From the NCBI RefSeq assembly GCF_034347385.1, contig NZ_CP133777.1:1240001-1304000 (forward strand): DNA of 64,000 bases. The letters are read 5' to 3'. The position numbers and the translations under genes were made by a program. How positions within the stretch are numbered: the first letter of the stretch is position 1; each line of letters opens with the position of its first letter. The stretch comes from Actimicrobium sp. CCC2.4 (lineage in GTDB: Bacteria; Pseudomonadota; Gammaproteobacteria; Burkholderiales; Burkholderiaceae_D). Of this stretch, positions 48,912 through 56,689 are shown piece after piece. A model generated the notes under the pieces. The model ran no database searches. It was not told the DNA's origin and saw only the letters and a list, made by a program, of their open reading frames with translations.

Positions 48912-49784
48912 ATGCAAAAAATTCGACACGCAATTCTCGGCGGCAGCGGCCTGTACAACATGGACGGTCTGCAGAACCTGCAGGAAGTTACCATCGACAC
49001 CCCGTTCGGCGCACCGTCGGACGCCATCATGATCGGCACGATAGAGGGCGTGCAGGTCGCTTTCCTCGCGCGCCACGGCCGCGGCCATCGCCTGCTGCCG
49101 ACCGAAGTGCCGTACCGCGCCAACATCTGGGCGCTCAAGAGTCTGGGCGTCGAGTACCTGCTGTCGGTCTCGGCCGTCGGGTCCTTGTGCGAAGAGATGG
49201 CACCGCGCCACATGGTCCTGCCGGACCAGTACATCGACATGACGCGGCAACGCGTCAACACGTTTTTTGGTGACGGTGCGGTGGCGCACATCAGCCTGGC
49301 GCAGCCGGTCTGCGCGGCGCTGAGTCAGCTGATTGCCGATGCGTTCGCGGATGCGGCATTGCCGGAAGCCACGCTGCATCGCGGCGGCACCTATGTCTGT
49401 ATCGAAGGTCCGGCTTTTTCGACACTGGCCGAATCACAGCTCTATCGCAGTTGGGGAGCGTCGGTGATCGGCATGACCAACCTGCCGGAAGCACGGCTGG
49501 CACGCGAAGCCGAAATCGCCTACGCGACGCTGGCATTGGTCACCGATTTCGATTGCTGGCATACCGGCCACGCGCCAGTCACGGCCGAGATGGCGATCGG
49601 CAATATGATGCACAATGCGGTCGGTGCGCAGCAGGTGCTGCGCGCCGCAATCCGCCGGCTGGCCGCCGATGCACCGGTCTCGCTGGCGCATACGGCACTG
49701 GCCCAGGCGCTGGTCACGCAGCCCTCGGCGATGCCGGCGGCGACGCGTGAAAAGCTGCGGCCGTTGCTCGCAAAATATCTGTAA
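48912..49784 (+). CDS. mtnP: S-methyl-5'-thioadenosine phosphorylase family enzyme
   Basis: A 290-residue purine nucleoside phosphorylase-type protein. [10 protein letters not shown] and [18 protein letters not shown] form the phosphate site, and [20 protein letters not shown] with VTDFDCWH is characteristic of MTA phosphorylases. It splits methylthioadenosine into adenine and methylthioribose 1-phosphate, salvaging the by-product of polyamine synthesis. Methylthioinosine phosphorylase is a close alternative. No other methionine-salvage gene is adjacent; phnD starts 45 bases downstream. Confidence 0.87.
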   Translation: MQKIRHAILGGSGLYNMDGLQNLQEVTIDTPFGAPSDAIMIGTIEGVQVAFLARHGRGHRLLPTEVPYRANIWALKSLGVEYLLSVSAVGSLCEEMAPRHMVLPDQYIDMTRQRVNTFFGDGAVAHISLAQPVCAALSQLIADAFADAALPEATLHRGGTYVCIEGPAFSTLAESQLYRSWGASVIGMTNLPEARLAREAEIAYATLALVTDFDCWHTGHAPVTAEMAIGNMMHNAVGAQQVLRAAIRRLAADAPVSLAHTALAQALVTQPSAMPAATREKLRPLLAKYL

Positions 49785-49828
49785 TCCGCGCTGTCATGGC
49801 GCGACCAACCACCTTTTTGGAGTTGTTC

Positions 49829-50692
49829 ATGTTGCGTCCCGCCATCCTGTTCTTTGCCGCCGCGCTGTCATGTGGCACTGCCTTCGCGGTCGATACGCTG
49901 CGCCTCGGTGTGGGCTTGTTCCAGCCCGACAAAGAAAAAAACGATGCGACCTACCGCCCGCTAGCCGAATACCTGTCAAAAAAACTCGGCAAGCCGGTCG
50001 AGCTGCGCACCGTCGATAGCTGGGAAGGGCTGGCCAAATCGCTCGCCAATGGCGAAACCGATATCGCCCTGATGGGGCCGTGGGGCTATGTGCTGGCCAA
50101 TAACCAGTCCGGCGCGCAAGCGGTCGCGACCATCCTGTACGACGGCAAACCCGAGTACTACGCGCTGATGATCACGCATCCGAAATCCGGCATCAACGGC
50201 TTGGCCGATTTGAAGGGCCGCACCTTCGCCTTCGGTGACAAGGGCTCGACCTCGGGTTATCTGATTCCGACCCACCAGTTCCTGAAAATGGGCATTCCCG
50301 ATCCCGAAAAATTTTTTAGCAAGGTGCTGTACACCAAACATCAGGCCATCGAGACCCAGGTCACGCGCGGCGAACTCGATGCCGGTGCCGACTATGACCG
50401 CAACCGCAATGCGATGATCGAGCAGGGCTTGATCAAGGCGGCCGACAGCAAGATCATCTGGACCTCGGCTCCACTGCCCAATGACGCGGTCGCGGTCAGT
50501 GCCGACCTGATGAAAGACAAGGCACTGGTGGCGCAATTGCAGGCCGCGCTGGAGCAGGTCGGTGCCGAACTGAAGACCAGTCCGGGCTTGCTGCCGGCGC
50601 ATTACACCGGCTTCGTGAAAAGTGACGACAAGCTCTACAGTTCGATCCGCGATGCCGGACTGGCGACCGGCAAACTGCAACCGCGCAAGTAA
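49829..50692 (+). CDS. phnD: phosphonate/phosphite-type ABC transporter binding protein, PhnD family
   Basis: A 287-residue periplasmic protein with a signal peptide ending TAFA. LRLGVGLFQPDKEKNDATYR, PLAEYLSKKLGKPVELRTVD, ETDIALMGPWGYVLANNQSG and LKGRTFAFGDKGSTSGYLIP are PhnD-family landmarks, the last being the phosphorus-ligand site. Ligand could be phosphonate, phosphite or a phosphate ester. TTTTTGGAG precedes the ATG. It is followed by its permease after 6 bases. Confidence 0.87.
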   Translation: MLRPAILFFAAALSCGTAFAVDTLRLGVGLFQPDKEKNDATYRPLAEYLSKKLGKPVELRTVDSWEGLAKSLANGETDIALMGPWGYVLANNQSGAQAVATILYDGKPEYYALMITHPKSGINGLADLKGRTFAFGDKGSTSGYLIPTHQFLKMGIPDPEKFFSKVLYTKHQAIETQVTRGELDAGADYDRNRNAMIEQGLIKAADSKIIWTSAPLPNDAVAVSADLMKDKALVAQLQAALEQVGAELKTSPGLLPAHYTGFVKSDDKLYSSIRDAGLATGKLQPRK

Positions 50693-50698
50693 GCGCTG

Positions 50699-51580
50699 AT
50701 GCCCGGGCCGAGCCTGACTGGCCGCACGCGCCTGTGGTTGTTTGCCTTGCTGTACGGCGTTCTGATTGCTGCCAGCGCGGTCAGTTTCGTGCGTGACGGC
50801 GACGTGCAGTTCGGCCGCAAGCCGCTGGAAAATCTGCTCAAGACCGCGCATGAACTGTCGCGCCCGAGTCTGCTCGATGTCTGGTTCGGCAATCCGCAGC
50901 TCGAATACCGCAATGACGCCGGTGTCGTGCTGCGCGTCGAAGACCAGCGCGCCACCGAACAGCGCTATTTGATTGGTCTGGCGGCAGCGATCTGGACCAC
51001 GTTGAAAGTGGCCACGCTCGGTTCGCTGCTGGCAGCAGTGGCCGCGCTGCCGTTCGGGCTGGTCGCCGCGCGCAACCTGTCGATGCCGCGCTGGCTGGCA
51101 TCGCCGGCACGCGGCCTGCTCGATATCGCACGCGCCATCCACGCACTGGTGTTCGGCCTGCTGCTGGTTGGCATCATCGGGCTAGGTCCGATGGCCGGCA
51201 TCCTCGCCATCGCGTTCCATTCCTTCGGCACCTACGGCAAGTTGTATGCCGAAGCCATCGAGAACATCGACGAGCGCCTGATCGATTGCGGTCGCGTGAT
51301 CGGCATGACGCCGCTGCAAACGGTCTGGCATGCGTTGCCGCGCACGCTGCTGCCCCAGGGACTCTCGATCCACCTGTACATCTGGGAATTCAATATGCGC
51401 GACTCTACCGTGCTCGGGCTGATCGGCGTCGGCGGACTCGGGCTGCTGGTGTCCGAAGCGGTGTCGTTGTTCCAGTGGGGCCGGCTGGCGACACTGCTGA
51501 TCGCCATTGTCCTGCTGGTGACCTGCTTCGACCGGATCAGCCGGCGAGTGCGGGCGATTCTGGCGACACGGTCACATTGA
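50699..51580 (+). CDS. phnE: phosphonate-type ABC transporter permease, PhnE family
   Basis: A 293-residue membrane protein. After an N-terminal anchor and a soluble stretch come the PhnE core helices, with LAAAIWTTLKVATLGSLLAA, EAIENIDERLIDCGRVIGMT (EAA loop) and FNMRDSTVLGLIGVGGLGLL. It should work with PhnD and a PhnC ATPase, but no phnC is present in the window. The last 44 bases overlap the 3' end of the phytochrome gene on the opposite strand. Confidence 0.88.
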   Translation: MPGPSLTGRTRLWLFALLYGVLIAASAVSFVRDGDVQFGRKPLENLLKTAHELSRPSLLDVWFGNPQLEYRNDAGVVLRVEDQRATEQRYLIGLAAAIWTTLKVATLGSLLAAVAALPFGLVAARNLSMPRWLASPARGLLDIARAIHALVFGLLLVGIIGLGPMAGILAIAFHSFGTYGKLYAEAIENIDERLIDCGRVIGMTPLQTVWHALPRTLLPQGLSIHLYIWEFNMRDSTVLGLIGVGGLGLLVSEAVSLFQWGRLATLLIAIVLLVTCFDRISRRVRAILATRSH

Positions 51581-54485
51581 AAAAGCGGCGCTCGATTTCT
51601 TCGATGACCTGATGTAAGACATCGGCGCGCACCGGACGGCTGAACAGATTGCCCTGGCCGATTTGGCAGCCATGGTTTTTCAGCCAGGTCATCTGGTCCA
51701 GCGTCTCGATGCCTTCGGCCAGCACCTCCATTTTCAGGGCCAGTCCCATCGCAAGGATGGCCTGCGTCAGTTTTTCGGCATGGCTGTCGTCGAGCATGCT
51801 CCGGGTGAAGGACTGGTCGATTTTCAGGCACTGCAGCGGCAGCTTGCGCAGATAACTCAGCGATGAATACCCGGTGCCGAAATCGTCCATGCTCATGCGG
51901 ATGCCGTTGGCATGGAGCTGGTGCAGGACATGGCGGGTATGGTCGAGTTCGCGCATCAGCGACGACTCGGTGATTTCGATTTCCAGTAATGCGGGCGGGA
52001 TCAGGAATTCATCGAGCAGACCATTGAGATGCCGCACCAGATCGGCCGACGCAATATCCTGCATCGACAGGTTGATGGCAACCGGCAAGTCGGCATGCCC
52101 TTGCGAGCGCCAACGTGCCTGGGTCGCGATCGCGTGGCGCATGACCCAGCGGTCGATGTGCACGATCTGACCGCTGCGCTCGGCAATCGGGATGAACACC
52201 GCCGGTGAAATCGGACCGCGCACCGGATGGTCCCAGCGCAACAGCGCTTCCATGCCGGCTACGCGAAAGCTGGCCAGGTCGACCTTGGGCTGGAAGACCA
52301 GCGACAGCTCATTGTTCTCGATCGCGCGCATCAGGTCGCTTTCGAGTTGATAGCTGTCGGCCTGATCGGCTTCCATCGCCGGATCGTACACGACGCTGCG
52401 CGAACGCCCGGCCGCCTTGGCCTGATACAGTGCCAGGTCGGCCCGTCGCAACAGGTCGCCGACGGTCTGCCCATGCAATGGCGGGATCGCAATCCCGACT
52501 GAAATCCCGAGGGTCAGTGGCTGGCCATTGAGCAGGAAAGGTGGCGCGACTGCCTCGTGCAGACGCTCCGCCACGCTGAGCACCAGCGCCGGATCGGCTT
52601 GCGGCAGGCGCATCAGCAGCATGAATTCATCGCCTCCGAGGCGCGCCAGCAAATCGAAGTCACGCACCGCCGACTCCAGTCGCGCGCTCAGTTCCTGCAG
52701 TATCCGGTCGCCGGCGACATGGCCGTAGTTGTCATTGATGCGTTTGAAATGATCGATGTCGAGCAGGATCAGAGCGGAATTGAACTTGCCGTTTTTGAGC
52801 CATCCGGTGACTTCGTCTTCCATCGCGCGCCGGTTGAACAGGCCGGTCAGCGGATCGTGATGCGCACGCCATTGCAGCTTGCGGTGCAAGACGTCGTTGG
52901 CCTGGCTCTGGCGCACGTCACAGAGGAGGCAAAGCAGTTTTTCCAGCGCGAGTGCCTCGATGCCGGTCCACGCCTGCGAGCGTCCGCCCACGGATTGCTG
53001 CCATTCTGCAAACGACCGGCGTGGTTCCAGCCTGAGCCGCCCATCGGGCAGGACCACGGTATTTTTTTCCGGTTCGCCGGCCCAGCGCACTTGCTGGACT
53101 TGCTCTTGCCGCACCAGGCAACAGAATACCTGCGGCATGCCCGCACGCCGCGCCAGCATCAGCCCGGCGGCATCCGGTAACGTTGTCAGTCGCGGCAGCG
53201 AGGCGCAGGGCAAGCGATCCCAGTGCCGGATCGTGACGGCATCGTTGGTCGCACCGGCATCCGGTCCGGTGTGTCCGGCGATCTCGTCGAGCACCTGTTC
53301 GGCGGAGCCGAGTTGCCGGTCAGTGCCGCCGACATACATCACGTCGTCGATACGCACGCTCAATCCGCTGGCACCGAACGCTGCCAGCAATTGGGGAAGT
53401 CGTGCGGCTAGTACCTGGGGCATATCGCCGACCAGGATGAGGTGTTGCTGCAAGCTGGTGAGTAGTTCGTCGATGCTGTGGCGACGCGCGACGTCTTCCA
53501 GTTCGCACAGCGCAGCGATGCGGATGCTGGCGACTTCCGCGACCAGTTCACAGATCTGGCGCAAGCCATCCCGGACCTGGTAGGGCGGCACCTTCGGTGC
53601 ATGGTGGTGGCAGGTAATCAGACCCCACAGCTTGCCATCGACAATGATCGACAAGGTCATCGTTGCGCATACGCGCATGTTTCGCAGGTAGCACAGGTGG
53701 ACCGGGGACAGGCTGCGCAGCAAGCCGTGGCTTTGGTCAAGCGGTCGCGTCGCCGGCAATAACGTATCGGCTTCGGCGTCGACATCGACCAGGATACGCA
53801 GGGTGTTGGTCAGGTAAAGCCGACGCGCCTGGCTCGGGATATCGGAGGCCGGGAAACGCAAGCCCAGGTAGCGTTTCTCATGCCCGCCGGCCGTGTGCTC
53901 GGCGATGACTTCCCCGCTGTCGTCGGGCAGGAAGCGATAAATCATGACGCGGTCGAAGAGGCTTAATTGCTGGACTGATTCCACGCACTCCTGACAGAAA
54001 GCGGTCAGGCCGTGGGCCTGGCGCAGCTGTGACATGGTATTGGTGATGTCGGCAAACAGCCGGGTTTGTCGCAAGCGTTCTTCGACGTTGTTATCCAGCG
54101 GCAGCCATTCGAGGATGATCGTGTCACCGGAGCGGTGGCCCAGGCATTCCCATTCGCAGTCGGTGGCACGGTTGCGCTGGCGGATGACTTTCGCCATGCG
54201 TGGTTGCCACGGCAGGATCTGCGGATTGGATGTCGGCAAGTCAGCCAGAGCATCACTGCCGGTACCATCGACCCAGTCGGTTAATGCCGTATCGAGCATC
54301 GCGGCGGCGTCCGGCAAGCCCGGCCAGTGGCGCGTGATGCCGCTCGACACCTGCACGATACGCGCACTGACCAGATCGACGACCATCACGAAGCCGTGCG
54401 GCTGCACGGTACCGAGCAGGTGGATCGGTTCCTGTGCGCAGGATTGTTCCAGCTCTGCTGAAATCGAATGGTCCGGATGGGTCAT
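51537..54485 (-). CDS. bacteriophytochrome with GGDEF and EAL output domains
   Basis: A 982-residue red/far-red photoreceptor. The biliverdin-attaching Cys15 lies in SCAQEPIHLLGTVQPHG before the PAS domain; the GAF domain has RFPASDIPSQARRLY and SPVHLCYLRNMRV with CHH; the PHY tongue has PRRSFAEW. The output is a GGDEF domain with intact RLGGDEF and an RDFD product-inhibition site five residues earlier, then an EAL domain with MEALLRW, DDFGTGYSSLSYL and AEGIET. Both cyclic di-GMP synthesis and breakdown look possible, switched by light. No heme oxygenase gene for biliverdin is adjacent. The 234 bases upstream contain only an 11-bp inverted repeat (54525 and 54642). Confidence 0.95.
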   Translation of the reverse strand: MTHPDHSISAELEQSCAQEPIHLLGTVQPHGFVMVVDLVSARIVQVSSGITRHWPGLPDAAAMLDTALTDWVDGTGSDALADLPTSNPQILPWQPRMAKVIRQRNRATDCEWECLGHRSGDTIILEWLPLDNNVEERLRQTRLFADITNTMSQLRQAHGLTAFCQECVESVQQLSLFDRVMIYRFLPDDSGEVIAEHTAGGHEKRYLGLRFPASDIPSQARRLYLTNTLRILVDVDAEADTLLPATRPLDQSHGLLRSLSPVHLCYLRNMRVCATMTLSIIVDGKLWGLITCHHHAPKVPPYQVRDGLRQICELVAEVASIRIAALCELEDVARRHSIDELLTSLQQHLILVGDMPQVLAARLPQLLAAFGASGLSVRIDDVMYVGGTDRQLGSAEQVLDEIAGHTGPDAGATNDAVTIRHWDRLPCASLPRLTTLPDAAGLMLARRAGMPQVFCCLVRQEQVQQVRWAGEPEKNTVVLPDGRLRLEPRRSFAEWQQSVGGRSQAWTGIEALALEKLLCLLCDVRQSQANDVLHRKLQWRAHHDPLTGLFNRRAMEDEVTGWLKNGKFNSALILLDIDHFKRINDNYGHVAGDRILQELSARLESAVRDFDLLARLGGDEFMLLMRLPQADPALVLSVAERLHEAVAPPFLLNGQPLTLGISVGIAIPPLHGQTVGDLLRRADLALYQAKAAGRSRSVVYDPAMEADQADSYQLESDLMRAIENNELSLVFQPKVDLASFRVAGMEALLRWDHPVRGPISPAVFIPIAERSGQIVHIDRWVMRHAIATQARWRSQGHADLPVAINLSMQDIASADLVRHLNGLLDEFLIPPALLEIEITESSLMRELDHTRHVLHQLHANGIRMSMDDFGTGYSSLSYLRKLPLQCLKIDQSFTRSMLDDSHAEKLTQAILAMGLALKMEVLAEGIETLDQMTWLKNHGCQIGQGNLFSRPVRADVLHQVIEEIERRFFNVTVSPESPALAG

Positions 54486-54719
54486 GGGGTTTGCTTTCTG
54501 TCATCGCAGCGTCAGGACGAGGACTCCTGACAAGCTAAGCGTCTTTTGGTTTTACGTGATGATAACTGAATGTCCCTAAAATATTCCAAGACAGAATCAT
54601 CGGTTTTGGGAAATTTCAAGTTCCCGCGCAGTTTCGTTCCTGCTTGTCAGGATCGCCGTACCGGGCCGACCAAGCTGTTTCGGTTTATCCTGAGCCCTAC
54701 CGCATCCCGAGGACCATTT

Positions 54720-55682
54720 ATGCACGCAACACTTCCTTTACTGGTTGCCACCGACTTTCCGGCGCTGCGACGCCACCGTCCCGATACCCTGCAAATCAAC
54801 CTGGGCACCACCTGTAATCAGTCCTGCCTGCACTGCCACGTCAACGCCGGTCCGACCCGCACCGAACAGATGGACCGCGCCACGATCGAACAAGTCCTCG
54901 ACGTGCTGCGGCAAGGCGACATCCGCACCATCGACCTGACCGGCGGCGCGCCGGAAATGAACGTGCATTTCCGCACTCTGGTCGAGCAGGCGCGCGCCCT
55001 TGGCGTGGCCGTCATCGATCGCTGCAACCTGACCATCCTCGAAGAACCGGGCTACGAAGAATTCGCCGGATTCCTCGCCGCGCAGCAGGTCCATATCGTC
55101 GCCTCGCTGCCCTGCTACAGCGAAGACAACGTCGACAAGCAGCGCGGCGACGGCACCTTCGGCAGCAGCATCCGCATGCTGCAGCGGCTCAATGCGCTGG
55201 GCTATGGCGATCCGGACGGCGCGCTGGTGCTCGATCTGGTCTACAACCCGCAGGGGCCGGTGCTGCCGCCCTCGCAGGCCGGCCTGAAAAAAGACTATGA
55301 CCACTTTCTGGGCGAGCAATTCGGCATCCGTTTCAACCAGCTCTTCACGATCACCAACATGCCTATCCAGCGCTTCGGCAGCACGCTGATTTCAAAAGGC
55401 CAGTTCCACGATTACATGGATTTGCTGCGCGGCGCGCATCAGGACGCCAACCTGGCCGGCGTGATGTGCCGCTCGCTGATTTCGGTCGATCATCTGGGTT
55501 ATCTGTATGACTGCGATTTCAACCAGATGCTGGGCTTGCCATTGAGCCAGCCCGGCAAGGGCCGGCGCCACCTGAGCCACTTGCTGGAGAGCTCGCTGGA
55601 AGGCAATCCGATCAAGGTCGCCAACCATTGCTGGGGTTGCACCGCCGGTGCCGGCAGCAGTTGCAGCGGGGCGCTGGCGTGA
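54720..55682 (+). CDS. arsS: arsenosugar biosynthesis radical SAM protein ArsS
   Basis: A 320-residue radical SAM enzyme. The 4Fe-4S site is CNQSCLHCHVNAGP, the SAM-contact motif is LTGGAPEMN, and the Cys-rich C-terminus is CWGCTAGAGSSCSG. This combination is the radical SAM/Cys-rich family now known as ArsS, which adds the 5'-deoxyadenosyl radical of SAM to a dimethylated arsenic compound on the way to arsenosugars. All key positions use Cys codons; there is no in-frame TGA for selenocysteine. The ATG at 54720 opens MHATLPLLVATDFPALRRHR, the family start. Its TGA overlaps the ATG of the next gene. Confidence 0.92.
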   Translation: MHATLPLLVATDFPALRRHRPDTLQINLGTTCNQSCLHCHVNAGPTRTEQMDRATIEQVLDVLRQGDIRTIDLTGGAPEMNVHFRTLVEQARALGVAVIDRCNLTILEEPGYEEFAGFLAAQQVHIVASLPCYSEDNVDKQRGDGTFGSSIRMLQRLNALGYGDPDGALVLDLVYNPQGPVLPPSQAGLKKDYDHFLGEQFGIRFNQLFTITNMPIQRFGSTLISKGQFHDYMDLLRGAHQDANLAGVMCRSLISVDHLGYLYDCDFNQMLGLPLSQPGKGRRHLSHLLESSLEGNPIKVANHCWGCTAGAGSSCSGALA

Positions 55683-56659
55683 TGCCACTGGCGGTGCCAC
55701 GAGCCGGGCGCAATTGCCCGACCAGTTATGCCTATGGTGCCGGCGTCTTTGCCCGCGAACCGGATCTGGCGGCGCAGACGTTATACGTGATCGGCGGGCT
55801 GTACGGTAACCCCCAGGCGCTCGATGCGATCGAGGCGCTGGCGGCATCCGAAGCCGATGTGCCGCAACTGGTCTTCAATGGCGACTTCCACTGGTTCGAT
55901 ACCGATCCGGCTATCTTTGCCGACCTGCATGCGCGCGTGCTGCGGCACACCGCGCTGCGCGGCAATGTCGAGACCGAGCTGGCTGCCGACGATGACGAGG
56001 CCGGTTGCGGTTGCGGTTATCCCGAGGACGTCAGCGATGACGTGGTGGCGCATTCGAACCGGATCATCGTCGCACTGCGGGCAAGCGCGCAGCAGGCCTT
56101 GGGTGACGCGCGCCATACGCTGGCGGCGCTGCCGATGCATTTGCTGGCCACCGTTGGCACGGCCCGCATCGGCATCGTGCATGGCGATGCAACGACATTG
56201 GCCGGCTGGGATTTTGCGCGCGAGCGGCTCGATGATCCGGCCCGCCGCGCGATCAATGAACAATTTTTCCGCAAGGCCGGGGTGTCGCTGTTTGCCAGTT
56301 CGCATACCTGCCTGCCGGCGCTGCGGCGCTTTCGTGTCGAAGGCCAGGAGTGCGGCGTCATCAACAATGGTGCGGCCGGCCTGCCGAATTTTTCCGGCCT
56401 GACTGCAGGGCTGATCAGCCGGATTGCACTCACGCCGGCACCGGCTGCGCTGAACGTCCAGTACGAACGGATCTTCCGCATTGATGGCCAGGACATCCAT
56501 GTCGCCGCGATCGTGCTGGACTATGATCAGGCCAGCTGGCGCGCGCAGTTCCTGCGTGACTGGCCCGACGGTTCGGTCGCAAACACAGCGTATTTGCAGC
56601 GCATCGATCACGGTCCGGCGTACTCGCCGGAACAAGCCTGTCCCGCCGGATTCAAGTAA
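55682..56659 (+). CDS. metallophosphoesterase-like protein of the arsenosugar cluster
   Basis: A 325-residue protein with calcineurin-like metal-site pieces: VIGGLYGNPQALDAIEAL, LVFNGDFHWFDTD, LRGNVETELA, GIVHGDATTLAGWDFA and FASSHTCLPALRRF, supplying Asp, Asn and His ligands in the usual order. It also has a CGCGYPEDVSDDVVAHSNRI stretch, perhaps an additional metal site. It begins in the stop codon of arsS, so the two are translationally coupled. A phosphatase step in arsenosugar formation is a reasonable inference, not shown. Confidence 0.8.
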   Translation: MPLAVPRAGRNCPTSYAYGAGVFAREPDLAAQTLYVIGGLYGNPQALDAIEALAASEADVPQLVFNGDFHWFDTDPAIFADLHARVLRHTALRGNVETELAADDDEAGCGCGYPEDVSDDVVAHSNRIIVALRASAQQALGDARHTLAALPMHLLATVGTARIGIVHGDATTLAGWDFARERLDDPARRAINEQFFRKAGVSLFASSHTCLPALRRFRVEGQECGVINNGAAGLPNFSGLTAGLISRIALTPAPAALNVQYERIFRIDGQDIHVAAIVLDYDQASWRAQFLRDWPDGSVANTAYLQRIDHGPAYSPEQACPAGFK

Positions 56660-56689
56660 TCCTCCACCGATCCCCCGAGGTCTCTTCCC

